Source: CBDDHT01 sp965227905 (lineage in GTDB: Bacteria > Pseudomonadota > Alphaproteobacteria > Rhizobiales > Methyloligellaceae). Taken from it: a DNA stretch of 64,000 nt. The stretch is from assembly GCA_965227905.1 (NCBI GenBank), contig OZ245780.1:4092001-4156000 (forward strand). The letters run 5' to 3'. Position numbers and translations under genes: made by a program. The notes under the pieces were generated by a model. The model did no database searches and was not told the origin of the DNA. It saw nothing but the letters and a program-made list of their open reading frames with translations. Below are positions 1 through 8,857 of this stretch, one piece after another; position 1 is the first letter of the stretch; each line of letters begins with the position of its first letter.

Positions 1-1074
1 AGTAGGTTGGAAAGCAAGCCAGATTAGCGCCGGTTCCTGCCATTCGTCGTCCGGCATATTGCGCAGACACAACACCACTCGATTGATCACGGCACTATCA
101 TTGCCGAATTCGAGGGCGGCATATTCGAGGTTTGTGTAGTGGTTCAGAAAACCGCTCAGGAACGTCGTGAAAGTAGCTGCCCTGGATGGATCGCTGAGCA
201 CTTCACGCACTCGATCACGCAACCCACGATCGTCTGCCCTTTGCTGTACCATTGAAAGTATGGACTCGATGTATGCCTTAAGGTCATTCGAGCCGATCTC
301 ACTCTCAGCTTGGTTCCAGGCCTCCGCGAGCGCGGCGGCTTCCTGCATCTGGTCGGACTGCTGTCCAAGTATCTCAGCCTTGGCTAGGTCTAGCTCGTCG
401 AGCGGCTGCCCTCTGCTGTTGAGACTTCGAAATAGAATATAGCCATCATCGAGATTGTGGGTTGTGATCTGGACAACGCTACATCTCTTGACGACGAACG
501 AAGCAAGTCTCTGAAGAAAGGCATCGTGTTGGCGCCCGATCTCAGAACGAATGCGACGAATCGAGCTAAGCAATCTGGAGTTAGACTCTGTATCGGCCTC
601 AGTCGGAAGTTGTCGCGTTGCGCCATCCTGAAGGATCCATCTTTCATAACACTCCTGGTTATCTTCTCGCAGGCCCACGCGAGGAAGCCGATCGAGACCT
701 TGCACGCGGCTCTCTCGCCGCCAAAGCATACGCTGCAGCTCTTTGCGTCGTGGCTCTTCCTGCAGCTTGTCACGAATAATGGCGAGAATAATTGTTAGGG
801 CGACCAACCGTTGTTGGCCATCGATGACATCGTAGATTTCAGACCGACGGAGCTGCGCAACAATGACGGGCCCCAAGAAATACTCTGAGCCGCTACTCGC
901 CCGCCCAGTCAATGAACCAGACCGTTCGAGAGCTGCGTGAATATCGTCATAGAGTTGCGCTGCGGTTTCCTCTTCCCAAGAATATGGCCGCTGGAAAAGA
1001 GGCATTCGGTAAATCGTGGTGCCAGAGAATAGCTCAGCGACAGTTTGCTTCTGAGTATCGAATGATAGCGCCAC
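1..1074 (-). CDS. DUF262 (GmrSD-like) protein, C-terminus outside window
   Basis: One open frame runs on the minus strand from a GTG at 1074 to the window edge (358 codons, no stop reached). The translation contains the DUF262 hallmarks in order: LFQRPYSWEEE near residue 29, IDGQQRLVALTIILA near residue 82, and ILFRSLNSRGQPLDELDL followed by AKAEIL at about residue 210. DUF262 is the ParB/Srx-like nucleotide-binding fold found in the type IV restriction enzyme GmrSD and related defence proteins; the motif IDGQQR is its active-site signature. The GTG start is chosen because an in-frame TAG lies five codons upstream and a purine-rich stretch (AGAGGCGGGCAGG) sits just before it. Any C-terminal HNH or DUF1524 domain would be outside the window, so the exact type is open. 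A defence role is inferred from the family. Confidence 0.82.
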   Translation of the reverse strand, partial: MALSFDTQKQTVAELFSGTTIYRMPLFQRPYSWEEETAAQLYDDIHAALERSGSLTGRASSGSEYFLGPVIVAQLRRSEIYDVIDGQQRLVALTIILAIIRDKLQEEPRRKELQRMLWRRESRVQGLDRLPRVGLREDNQECYERWILQDGATRQLPTEADTESNSRLLSSIRRIRSEIGRQHDAFLQRLASFVVKRCSVVQITTHNLDDGYILFRSLNSRGQPLDELDLAKAEILGQQSDQMQEAAALAEAWNQAESEIGSNDLKAYIESILSMVQQRADDRGLRDRVREVLSDPSRAATFTTFLSGFLNHYTNLEYAALEFGNDSAVINRVVLCLRNMPDDEWQEPALIWLAFQPT

Positions 1075-1296
1075 CCCTGCCCGCCTCTAAGCATAGCGAC
1101 GCACTAACCAGCATGGCCATAGTCGCTAGATTTCTGGAAACTTGCTACGCGATACCGAGATTGACAATTTTGGGGGAGCAAAGCAACGGCACGACAATAG
1201 AATGTGCATACTATGCCCACGGGATAATAGGGTTCCTCATTACAAAAAGACTTCTGTGCGACCACCAACAGCGCGCCACTGCTGCTCAGTTCCCCT

Positions 1297-1545
1297 TCAT
1301 GGCTGCCTGACAAAACTCACATCAGTTGGCGCAGTAGGTTCTGCGAAGCAGGCGACGCCTTGGTCCAACAACGCCGACTTCACACAATCTGATGAGTGTC
1401 GAGTTGTGATGTGCTGCTGTCGTTCCAGATATCTGATGCTGTTAGGATGAAGGCCTGCAAGCTCTGCCAACTCGGTTTGCGTAAGGCCCGCAAGCGCACG
1501 TGCTGCGCTAAGCTGAGCGCCGTTGATGAGCGTCTTTGTCGACAT
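1297..1545 (-). CDS. XRE-family helix-turn-helix regulator, 82 aa
   Basis: A small DNA-binding protein. Residues 8-42 form a helix-turn-helix of the Cro/C1 (XRE) type: GAQLSAARALAGLTQTELAE then LAGLHPNSIRYLERQ. The second helix (TQTELAELAG) and recognition helix (HPNSIRYLER) fit the family closely. The rest is a short tail with no known domain. It reads toward the DUF262 gene, with 222 bases between them, so it may regulate that gene, but no operator repeat was identified. XRE regulators of this size are common beside restriction and phage genes. The start is ATG at 1545, with a GGAGA upstream. Confidence 0.75.
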   Translation of the reverse strand: MSTKTLINGAQLSAARALAGLTQTELAELAGLHPNSIRYLERQQHITTRHSSDCVKSALLDQGVACFAEPTAPTDVSFVRQP

Positions 1546-1602
1546 TACGAGCTGTCTCCGCTAACTATTGATGCTTACCTACACATGATGAGGACTTGCG
1601 GC

Positions 1603-1914
1603 ATGAGCAGATCCGACAATATCGGCAGCGTTGAGCCGACTGTCTTGGGCTTCAGCAAAGTGCAGTGGGCTGGCATTGGGCTGATTGCTTTGTCGATTGT
1701 GGCAATGGTCATTCATTGGGTGCTTGCCGCATTGGTTGCCGGTGCCGGGGTTTGGCTCTATGCCCAGCCTGCCATTCGAGAATACGGCGCCCGATCTGTT
1801 GTGCTCTCCACTGCAATGGGAATAGCCGTCACTGTGGCGTTAGCCTTTGTGGCGGTATATTTCTTGGATCGAGCTGGACTGCTTGAAGGCTCGTATCTGG
1901 CTCTCATTTTTTAG
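1603..1914 (+). CDS. Small hydrophobic membrane protein, 103 aa
   Basis: No recognised family. From the ATG at 1603 the protein has a short polar N-terminus (MSRSDNIGSVEPTV) and then three hydrophobic stretches: about residues 22-43 (AGIGLIALSIVAMVIHWVLA and following), 44-52 and 62-84 (STAMGIAVTVALAFVAVYFL). This suggests two or three membrane spans. The frame is open further upstream to 1396, but AGGA ahead of 1603 and the composition favour the shorter form. It lies between the divergent XRE gene and a phage-like gene, in a region of mixed origin. Function unknown. Confidence 0.5.
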   Translation: MSRSDNIGSVEPTVLGFSKVQWAGIGLIALSIVAMVIHWVLAALVAGAGVWLYAQPAIREYGARSVVLSTAMGIAVTVALAFVAVYFLDRAGLLEGSYLALIF

Positions 1915-2764
1915 CTCGCCTCTGCCCCTCAAATGTCCCTGCCTGTTGACCGGCAACAGATCCAGCCGCAGCCCCTTTGTTGGCGGCGCGAGTTTCTGTC
2001 TTCCGTATCTTCTGCTGCGCCGCCGCAATCTGTTTCATGAGCGAGCGAACCTCATTCGGATCCGACTCCAATAAGACCCGCAACGTCGCCTCTGAGTTTT
2101 TGGAACTGATACCGCGTGTCAGCCGATTAACGACGTTCCGGCCCAATCCGCGAATGTTCATTGTCGCAATGTTGGCCGCGGTCTCGGCAAACTCTCGCTG
2201 TTCTGCAATCTCTTCCGCCAAGGGTGTTGTGCGTGAACCTGACAGAACAGCATTGCGCGTGCGGGACTGCTGATCGAGGGCCTTCATCTCGTTCAGGAAC
2301 CGTCTGGCCCGATCATCGCCAAGCACGCGATTGAGTTTGTCCCGAGCTGCTCGTGTCGTGAATTGATCCGCGACGTTACGGCCGGGTGGTGCGTTGTCGA
2401 TCGTGTCCCGTATCTGATCGCCGGACAGTGCATTGTCCAAGATGCTGGCACCGTCGGCACGGGCAAGATCACGGGCGGCAGGAAGTTGTCTCGCAATCAA
2501 CGGCTCATCCAGAAACTCGCGAAGCTCATCGTCAATCCGTATGCCCGGCTGATTGTGCAGGGCTGTGTAATTGGCGCGGGATACGTCTTGAATATCCTGA
2601 GTGAGACGTGCGCTTGTTCGCTCGAAATCAGCCGCGCCGAATGCATCGTCGATGAAGTCGTTCACTTCCGCTCGTTGGCCGATTTGCCGCTCGTCCAGGA
2701 GGCGCTGTGCCTGTACTTGGCCACGTCCCGGCACACTTGCGGCTGCCCGTGCTGTGCCGGCCAA
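1904..2764 (-). CDS. Phage-type structural protein, 5'-truncated remnant
   Basis: Open frame of at least 286 codons. It is alanine/arginine-rich and largely helical, with a long region of RARRFLNEMKALDQQSRTRN type and then VLSGSRTTPLAEEIAEQ. I recognise this style from C-terminal regions of podophage internal-virion or tape-like proteins, but that is a family resemblance only. The listed start is a TTG with no good ribosome site, and the frame stays open further upstream (EPGGSRALAGTARAA). So the real N-terminus was lost where this sequence meets the caspase-like gene at about 2765-2816. The C-terminus ends in a Lys/Arg-rich tail and overlaps the end of the small membrane protein gene by 11 bases. 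Probably a non-functional prophage remnant. Confidence 0.5.
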   Translation of the reverse strand: MAGTARAAASVPGRGQVQAQRLLDERQIGQRAEVNDFIDDAFGAADFERTSARLTQDIQDVSRANYTALHNQPGIRIDDELREFLDEPLIARQLPAARDLARADGASILDNALSGDQIRDTIDNAPPGRNVADQFTTRAARDKLNRVLGDDRARRFLNEMKALDQQSRTRNAVLSGSRTTPLAEEIAEQREFAETAANIATMNIRGLGRNVVNRLTRGISSKNSEATLRVLLESDPNEVRSLMKQIAAAQQKIRKTETRAANKGAAAGSVAGQQAGTFEGQRRAKK

Positions 2765-2816
2765 AGCACGTGAACCACCTGGCTCTGCAAGCTCGGCAAG
2801 CGCGGCGCTGCCTTCA
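2765..2816. other. Rearrangement junction between two truncated genes
   Basis: Two genes that both lack their 5' parts point away from each other here with no promoter space. On the minus strand the phage-like frame runs through this interval without a start. On the plus strand the caspase-like gene begins in the middle of a beta-propeller blade (residues LSPDARQVRFGL) with no Shine-Dalgarno sequence. An in-frame TGA lies at 2771-2773 on the plus strand. The simplest explanation is illegitimate recombination or deletion that fused the two 3' portions. The exact breakpoint cannot be fixed without an intact homologue of either gene. Confidence 0.55.
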
Positions 2817-4615
2817 TGCTGTCCCCCGATGCCCGCCAGGTCCGCTTCGGCCTGGGGTATGGCAGCAATGACCCAGTCCTGTTCGATCTTGCGGGCGAAC
2901 GCCTGGTAGTGTCGCCAACGGCCCCCGCCCCGTTCCTGAAGCCCGATACATCGGGCTTGGATGTCACGGGATGGAAGAACACAAGGGAGCCCAAGCTCGG
3001 GGGCACCCCCCTATCCCTCGATCAATACGAGAGGTCACGGTCCTTGGCCGTGCTGCCGGATGCCTCCGGCTTCGTGCTGGGTGCGAACTGGTCCTTGCGT
3101 GCCTTCGCCCGTGACGGGACTGAGCGCTGGAAACAGGACGTGCCGGCCACCGCATGGGGCGTGAATGTCTCCCAGGACGGCAATCTGGTCGTTGCGGCCT
3201 ATGGGGACGGCACCATCCGCTGGCACCGGGTGTCCGATGGCCAGGAGCTGCTGGCCCTGTTCGTCCACGCCAAAGACAAACGCTGGGTGGCTTGGACACC
3301 GAAGGGATACTACACCGCCTCTGCAGGCGGTGAGGATCTCATCGGATGGCATGTCAACCGCGGCTGGAGCGATGCCGCGGACTTCTTCCCCGCCTCCCGC
3401 TTCCGCGATCGCTTCAACCGGCCCGATATCGTCAAGCGCGTCCTGGATACCCGGGACGAGGCCAAGGCGGTGACCGAGGCCAACCGGACCGCGAAGCGGC
3501 GCACGCAGAAGACCGATATCCGCAAGCAGCTGCCGCCTATCATCAAGCTTCTGTCCCACTCGCAGGATGACAGCTTCAAGACGCGCAGCGTGACTCTGCG
3601 CTATCGCCTGCGCTCCCCCTCGGGCCTTCCGGTGACCAAGGTCCAGGTTCTGATCGACGGGCGCCCCACACGGGGGCTTAAGCGTGTGGATGTTCTGATC
3701 AAGGGAGAGAAAGAGGACAGTCTTACAGTCGAGCTGCCGGCGCGCGATGTCCAGGTCTCGCTTGTGGCCTATGCGGGCGGGATTGCCAGCGTGCCCGCAG
3801 ATGTGTCTTTGAAGTGGGCCGGCCGGAAGGTCCCGCGTGGCTCCGATCTCTTGAAGCCGAAGCTCTATGCACTGGTTATCGGCGTGAGCAAGTATGACGA
3901 TGATAGCTTACAGCTGAAGTATGCAGCCAAGGATGCCCGTGACTTCGCCGCTGCCCTTAAGGCCCAGCATGGTGGGCTCTATGGGGATGTGACGGTGCAA
4001 GTCATCACCGACAAGGAAGCCAATCGGGATGCCATCATCGATGGATTGGACTGGTTGGACCAGGAGGTCACCAGCCGGGACATGGGCCTGCTGTTCATGG
4101 CCGGTCATGGGCTGAACGACAAGCGGAACAACTATTACTTTATGGCTTCGGATACCAACACCAAGCGTCTGCGCAGTACTGGTGTGAGCAAGGACGATAT
4201 CCAGCGCGCGATGCGGGATCTTGCGGGCAAGTCGCTGGTGTTCCTTGACACCTGCCATTCTGGCAATGTGTCCCTGACAAAGACACGGGGTCAGGTGGAT
4301 GTAACATCCTTCGTGAACGAGTTGGCCAGTGCGGAGAATGGTGTTGTGGCCTATGCCTCTTCGACAGGGCGGGAAGTCTCGCAGGAGCATCCCGACTGGC
4401 AGAACGGCGCCTTCACGGAGGCTCTGCTGGAAGGCATCGGCGCCAATCGAGGTATCAGGGGCAAAGCCGACTTCAACAATGACGGCTCCATCACCATCGC
4501 CGAGCTGGATGCGTGGCTCGCCAACCGCGTCAAAGAACTCACCAGAGGCAGCCAGCATCCCGTCATGACAAAGCCGGCAAATATGCAGGCGTTCCCAATC
4601 GCTATTGCCAGGTGA
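2816..4615 (+). CDS. Caspase-family (C14) peptidase with partial WD40 propeller, 5'-truncated
   Basis: About 599 residues. Residues 1-190 are beta-propeller/WD40-like (blades around LAVLPDASGFVLGANWS and VVAAYGDGTIRWHRVSDG). Residues about 340-500 are a caspase p20 fold beginning LYALVIGVSKYDDD. The catalytic dyad is visible: His431 in MAGHGLN and Cys480 in FLDTCHSGN. Residues 552-563 (DFNNDGSITIAE) match an EF-hand-like calcium loop near the C-terminus. Proteins of this family normally carry a longer N-terminal propeller; here the first codon falls inside a blade and no ribosome-binding site precedes it, so the gene is probably a 3' fragment. The protease half appears intact. Bacterial caspase-like proteins act in programmed cell death or defence; any role here is inference. 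Confidence 0.8.
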   Translation: MLSPDARQVRFGLGYGSNDPVLFDLAGERLVVSPTAPAPFLKPDTSGLDVTGWKNTREPKLGGTPLSLDQYERSRSLAVLPDASGFVLGANWSLRAFARDGTERWKQDVPATAWGVNVSQDGNLVVAAYGDGTIRWHRVSDGQELLALFVHAKDKRWVAWTPKGYYTASAGGEDLIGWHVNRGWSDAADFFPASRFRDRFNRPDIVKRVLDTRDEAKAVTEANRTAKRRTQKTDIRKQLPPIIKLLSHSQDDSFKTRSVTLRYRLRSPSGLPVTKVQVLIDGRPTRGLKRVDVLIKGEKEDSLTVELPARDVQVSLVAYAGGIASVPADVSLKWAGRKVPRGSDLLKPKLYALVIGVSKYDDDSLQLKYAAKDARDFAAALKAQHGGLYGDVTVQVITDKEANRDAIIDGLDWLDQEVTSRDMGLLFMAGHGLNDKRNNYYFMASDTNTKRLRSTGVSKDDIQRAMRDLAGKSLVFLDTCHSGNVSLTKTRGQVDVTSFVNELASAENGVVAYASSTGREVSQEHPDWQNGAFTEALLEGIGANRGIRGKADFNNDGSITIAELDAWLANRVKELTRGSQHPVMTKPANMQAFPIAIAR

Positions 4616-4620
4616 GAAAC

Positions 4621-4654
4621 GTGACGGCATGTGATGCTGGTATGTCACGCGTCA
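4621..4654 (+). terminator. Imperfect hairpin after the caspase gene
   Basis: GTGACG at 4621 pairs with CGTCAC at 4649-4654, and an inner GTGA/TCAC pair extends the stem around a loop. It starts six bases after the caspase stop codon. There is no T-tract, so termination is only possible. Confidence 0.3.
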
Positions 4655-4789
4655 CTTCCACAATGAACTTGTCGGGCATACCAAATCTGACCGTGGATTC
4701 GAATTGTGACATTTTACAGTGACGTTTCACTAAGCACTGAGATCCCATCAAAATGATACTATGTGATTCTCGAATCCAAGCGTTTCACA

Positions 4790-4812
4790 CCGCTGACCCT
4801 AAGGGCCAGCGG
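4790..4812. terminator. Hairpin terminator 3' of the RTX gene
   Basis: CCGCTGACCC, loop TAA, GGGCCAGCGG: a ten-base stem with one mismatch. It lies 12 bases beyond the end of the minus-strand RTX gene and between two convergent genes, so it may serve both. Confidence 0.55.
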
Positions 4813-4823
4813 CGCTCATTCCA

Positions 4824-6704
4824 TCAAATCAAGAAATCACCTGCATTCAGATCCGTCGCAGTCACATTCTGCAAGATCACAGTGTCACCGAATTCGGTCG
4901 TGATGTGCGTGTCGCTTCCCATCTGATTGATGCTCAACTGATCCTGGGTCGTGCCGAGAGCGAGGAAATCCAGCCTGTCGAAGGCGCCGTCGCCAGCCTC
5001 GAAATCGGTGATGGTGTCGGTGCCACTGCCCTGCTCGAAGAAGAACCGGTCACCGCCGTCGCCGCCCGACATTGTGTCATCGCCCTCACCACCGCCAATC
5101 TCATCGTCGTTACCGCCGCCGAAGATCTCGTCGGCGCCGGCCCCGCCGAACAGCTCGTCATAATAGTCACCGCCGACCAGGAGATCGTTGCCGGCTCCGG
5201 CAAAGAATGAATTCTGCCCGTCGCCGCCGATGGCCTCGACGCGGCCGCTGTGCTGCGTTGTATCGAGCACGGCATCGCCTTGTCCGAAGTTGATGTCCAG
5301 AGATTCACTGTAGAGCGACGTCAGATCCTCATCCACGACCAGACTATCGTCGCCGTCGCCGAAATCGAAGTTCATAAACTCGACCTTGTCGAGCACCAGG
5401 TCCGAAGCGAGGCCGCCGCCGGAAACGCCCGCATCCACTTCGATCGCCAGGTCGAGGAAGGTCAGGCCGATATTGATGTTAACGCCCTCGTTGGAGTCAT
5501 CGATCAAATGGAGCGTATCCTGGGTGCTGTCGCCGAAGTCGACCTGACCGCCACCGGGATGCCCCTCGCCTTCTTCGAACCGCCATTGATAGGTAATGGC
5601 CGTATCGGTATTCGTCGCAAAGAGATCATCATCGCCCGCGCCGCCATCATAGATGATGTAGCCATCTTCCATATCCGTGCCCGCGAGATTGTCGACGAAG
5701 AGATTGTCGTTGCCGTCCCGGCCATTCACCTGGATCGTCTCGACGTCGATGATCCGCGCTTCCGTGCGCTCCGGCTCGTCGGGCTGATCGGTGTTGATGG
5801 ATGAGCCTGCACGCAGCAGGACATCGAAATCTCCGCCGCCTCCCATCTCGGCCGGGTTGACCAGTTTTTCCGAAACAGTCTTCTGAGTGTCATCGGTTTT
5901 TAAGCGCAGTTCATCCGCTTTCGACGGATTCTTCAGCATGTCGCCGCGCGCCGCTGTTTCGAACAATTGCTGGCTTTCGAACAACGATTTGCTTTGCGGA
6001 GTCGTCTTGGCTGCGAATGACAATGGCGGGTCGGTGCGGTCGTCATCTCCATCGATCTTTTTGAAGCTAAAGGCTCCTGGCCCCACGCCGCTCTCCAACG
6101 CCGCGATACGCTCGATGTGAATGCTGTCGCTCCAGTCGCTGTTGAGACCGTTGTGCACGACCGTGTCTTCGTCGGCGCCGCCATAGATCGTGTCGTCGCC
6201 CTGTTCGGCATTGAAGATGATCTCGTCATCGCCAGCGCCGCCGAAAACCGTGTCGTCGCCGCTGCCGCCGTTGATGGTGTCATCGCCGTCGCCGCCATAA
6301 ACCGTGTCGTCGCCGCCGGCCGTGTCCATATAGTCGTTGCCGTCATAACCGAAGACGGTGTCGTCATGGCTGAAGGTGACGATGATGTCGTCGCCGGCCA
6401 ATATGGTCGGCCAGAAATTGGCAAAGCTGTTGGCGGTCATCTCGGCAAGCGAAGCATCGCCCAATACCAGGCTGGCGATCTCGTTGCCGATGGCATCGCG
6501 CAATTCGATAACCTGAACGGTTCCGCCGGTCGGGTTGCCCTCTTCATCGTAGGTAAAGCCGGAGCCGATCAGCTCGACGGTGTTTCCTGATGGCGTTTCA
6601 AATTCGAAAAGCGTTTCGGATGTTGATATCAGACTGTCGAAACTCCATTGGGACCAGTCCAGAAAATCCAGAGCTTCATTGTAGCCGCCTGTCAGATTGG
6701 CCAT
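4824..6704 (-). CDS. RTX (hemolysin-type calcium-binding repeat) secreted protein
   Basis: A 626-residue acidic protein with two blocks of glycine/aspartate nonapeptides: residues about 118-182 (units such as VYGGDGDDTINGGSGDD) and about 493-572 (units such as LFGGAGADEIFGGGNDDE). Such repeats bind calcium and fold after export through a type I secretion channel. No N-terminal signal peptide is seen, and the C-terminus (ATDLNAGDFLI) resembles the uncleaved type I secretion signal. The segment between the blocks has no catalytic domain I recognise, so the activity is unknown. The start is ATG at 6704 with AGGGAGA upstream. The cognate transporter is not adjacent; candidates are the pairs at 10.3-13.6 kb and 44.8-48.0 kb. 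Confidence 0.88.
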   Translation of the reverse strand: MANLTGGYNEALDFLDWSQWSFDSLISTSETLFEFETPSGNTVELIGSGFTYDEEGNPTGGTVQVIELRDAIGNEIASLVLGDASLAEMTANSFANFWPTILAGDDIIVTFSHDDTVFGYDGNDYMDTAGGDDTVYGGDGDDTINGGSGDDTVFGGAGDDEIIFNAEQGDDTIYGGADEDTVVHNGLNSDWSDSIHIERIAALESGVGPGAFSFKKIDGDDDRTDPPLSFAAKTTPQSKSLFESQQLFETAARGDMLKNPSKADELRLKTDDTQKTVSEKLVNPAEMGGGGDFDVLLRAGSSINTDQPDEPERTEARIIDVETIQVNGRDGNDNLFVDNLAGTDMEDGYIIYDGGAGDDDLFATNTDTAITYQWRFEEGEGHPGGGQVDFGDSTQDTLHLIDDSNEGVNINIGLTFLDLAIEVDAGVSGGGLASDLVLDKVEFMNFDFGDGDDSLVVDEDLTSLYSESLDINFGQGDAVLDTTQHSGRVEAIGGDGQNSFFAGAGNDLLVGGDYYDELFGGAGADEIFGGGNDDEIGGGEGDDTMSGGDGGDRFFFEQGSGTDTITDFEAGDGAFDRLDFLALGTTQDQLSINQMGSDTHITTEFGDTVILQNVTATDLNAGDFLI

Positions 6705-6914
6705 GACTTCATCTCCCTTGCGCTTGGCTCCGCCTTTGCGACGGAATGCCTTCCTCTCTCCCAGTGTTCGTCGCGCTGAAGGGTGAAAAGGTTCAATTCG
6801 AAATGCGGTAAGGGCTGGCCAGCCTCGCTTTCACGGACAGACTGATCGCACTTGGCGGCAAACAATTGCAGGGAAGAAGCGCAAAAAACCGCCTCATTCG
6901 ATGACCATTTCCGA

Positions 6915-7568
6915 TCAGGAGCCAGCGGCTACCTTGGACCGATAGCGACCGCCGACGAGGTAGTAGATCAGCCTGGAGACTTCCGCGACCAGGATCTGGG
7001 CTGAAAGCTGGTCGGACCACCAATGCTGAGACAGGCGTCCCTCCGGTGGCGCGGCCATCATGATCGTCGCTTCGGGGATCACATCGGCGAAGATCATTTT
7101 TGCCCGCCGTGTATGAGCGGGCGACGTTACAACGATGAGTTTGACCGAGCGTTCCGACAGATGCCTGCGTAGCGCTTCGGCTTCCTCCACTGTCGAAATG
7201 TGGCCATCGCCGAACGCCTCGGTGGCCTCTTCCGGCACACCCAATTCCGCCAGCATCTGTGTGCGGAAAACGCGCGGGTCCGTTTTCGGATACCCCATTT
7301 TCCATCGCAGCTTCTGTATCCGACTTGCCGGTCTCACACGGCTGTTGGAAAGCAGCACTTTGGGCGCCAACCCCTCTCTATAGAGTTCGGCAGCTTTCAT
7401 GAAGCGATGTGCATTACCGGCAAGCGGGACGATATAGTCTGCACGCTCGAGCCGGTCTTCGACTTGCAGCCAACCCGGCAAGAACCAGAGACTGATGAGT
7501 GCGACAACGCCGACCAGAACAGTGGCCGCGCCTATCGCCTGCAGGACCGTTCGGAGTAATTTCCACAT
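6915..7568 (-). CDS. YdcF/DUF218-family membrane-anchored protein
   Basis: A 217-residue protein with an N-terminal membrane anchor (residues about 8-32, LQAIGAATVLVGVVALISLW) and a DUF218 domain. Family landmarks are ADYIVPLAGNAHRFMKAAEL, HISTVEEAEALRRHL and LIVVTSPAHTRRAKMIF. DUF218 proteins (SanA, YdcF, ElyC) are linked to envelope integrity and peptidoglycan precursor handling, but their reaction is mostly undefined. The frame is open to 7640; the ATG at 7568 is preferred because it places the hydrophobic anchor directly after a short basic N-terminus. It is divergent from the AraC gene. Confidence 0.8.
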   Translation of the reverse strand: MWKLLRTVLQAIGAATVLVGVVALISLWFLPGWLQVEDRLERADYIVPLAGNAHRFMKAAELYREGLAPKVLLSNSRVRPASRIQKLRWKMGYPKTDPRVFRTQMLAELGVPEEATEAFGDGHISTVEEAEALRRHLSERSVKLIVVTSPAHTRRAKMIFADVIPEATIMMAAPPEGRLSQHWWSDQLSAQILVAEVSRLIYYLVGGRYRSKVAAGS

Positions 7569-7760
7569 GCGCGATTGAAAGCCAATATTGCGGGTTGCCT
7601 CACACGTTCGAGGCCCATGGGGATTGTCGCGTAGCAACAAATCCGGATTCGATCAAAGCCAGTTTTTTGTGCACTGGCACTCTGCGTTCCGGGGTTGCGC
7701 GTCGACTTCGACCGATGCGATGTTCGACTGCGGGGAACTGTAAACCCAGTTGGGGGCGAC

Positions 7761-8672
7761 ATGACAGAAGCTGGCAGCCCGAATGAGCACACAACGTGTA
7801 CTGACTTCTACGAGCGCGGCCCCGAAGCGCCATTTGTCGTCGGTGCGCGGTCGGCCGGAACCGATCCGGTCCATATGTTCAATATTTACAAGCCAGCAGG
7901 GGAATATCCATTTCCCGGTACACGCGATGTTACCCTGGTCCGTGTGTTGGGTGACAGCGGCATGGTCGACTATGAGCATGGTGGCTTCAAACGGAGCCCC
8001 TATCGATACGCGCATGGGGAGCTTGAGATTACGCCACCATGGACCTCTGGCAACATTGTTGCGGATGCCAGCGGAAGGCTGATGGTTCTGGCTCTTCCGC
8101 TCGAGCAGCTACGCAATGCGGTCAGGGAAGCGGAACCGGACTTTGATGGGAGTTTCGGCGAACTGCATGCAAGTACGTTTCGCTCGCCATTGATCAACAT
8201 CCTCTGCTCTCAGCTCTGGCAGCATAGCTCGTCGGATAACCGTTATGGCAGGTTGTTCGCCGACGGCATTCTGCTGGCCATGGCAGCAGAGCTGTTACGT
8301 CTCGCCGACAAGGACTTGCCCAACGAGACGCAAACCGGCGCCACGCTCTCCAGCGTCGTGAAGAACAGGTTGAACGAATTCATCGACGCACATTCCAGCG
8401 AGAAGCTGGCGCTTGCCGATCTCGCAGGACTGGCAGCGATGCCTGAATCCACATTCCTCCGAGCATTCAAAGCGACAACCGGACAAACGCCCTATCAGTT
8501 TGTTCTGGATCGGCGGATCGCTCGCGCGCTCGACTTGCTGGCATCGCCACGTCACTCGCTCTCCGACATTGCCTATGCCTGCGGGTTCGCCTCGCAAAGT
8601 CACATGACCGATGTTTTCAGACAGAAAGTTGGCGTGACGCCGGGTCAGTATCGCCGCGAGTTGAAAAGCTGA
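7761..8672 (+). CDS. AraC-family transcriptional regulator
   Basis: A 303-residue regulator. The C-terminal 100 residues contain the double helix-turn-helix of AraC proteins: LALADLAGLAAMPESTFLRA followed by FKATTGQTPYQFVLDRRIAR, then LSDIAYACGFASQSHMTDVF and RQKVGVTPGQYRRE. The N-terminal half is a probable effector-binding beta domain with no close family name. The start at 7761 (ATG) is chosen because it follows TGGGGGCG at good spacing; the frame is open back to 7695. It is divergently arranged with the YdcF gene and is followed by a LuxR-type regulator, so this is a regulatory segment between the RTX gene and a type I secretion operon. The ligand is unknown. Confidence 0.88.
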   Translation: MTEAGSPNEHTTCTDFYERGPEAPFVVGARSAGTDPVHMFNIYKPAGEYPFPGTRDVTLVRVLGDSGMVDYEHGGFKRSPYRYAHGELEITPPWTSGNIVADASGRLMVLALPLEQLRNAVREAEPDFDGSFGELHASTFRSPLINILCSQLWQHSSSDNRYGRLFADGILLAMAAELLRLADKDLPNETQTGATLSSVVKNRLNEFIDAHSSEKLALADLAGLAAMPESTFLRAFKATTGQTPYQFVLDRRIARALDLLASPRHSLSDIAYACGFASQSHMTDVFRQKVGVTPGQYRRELKS

Positions 8673-8857
8673 CGGCTTTCAACGGGACAGATGAGCATCT
8701 GGAATAGGCTTGAAAGCCAGTCCTCGCGGGAGCATGCGTTCTTCTCAAGCTGGTGGGAATCTGGAATCCTGGCGATTTGTCAGAATACCGTTGCCGCGTG
8801 CGGCCTTAGTATCCGCCTTGGTCCCAGTGCAGAGGACCGCGACCGTGGCAGGGATTA

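Noticed and set aside
4905..6590. Long plus-strand frames opposite the RTX gene
   Set aside because: Antisense shadows of GGxGxD codons with Val/Ala-rich nonsense composition.
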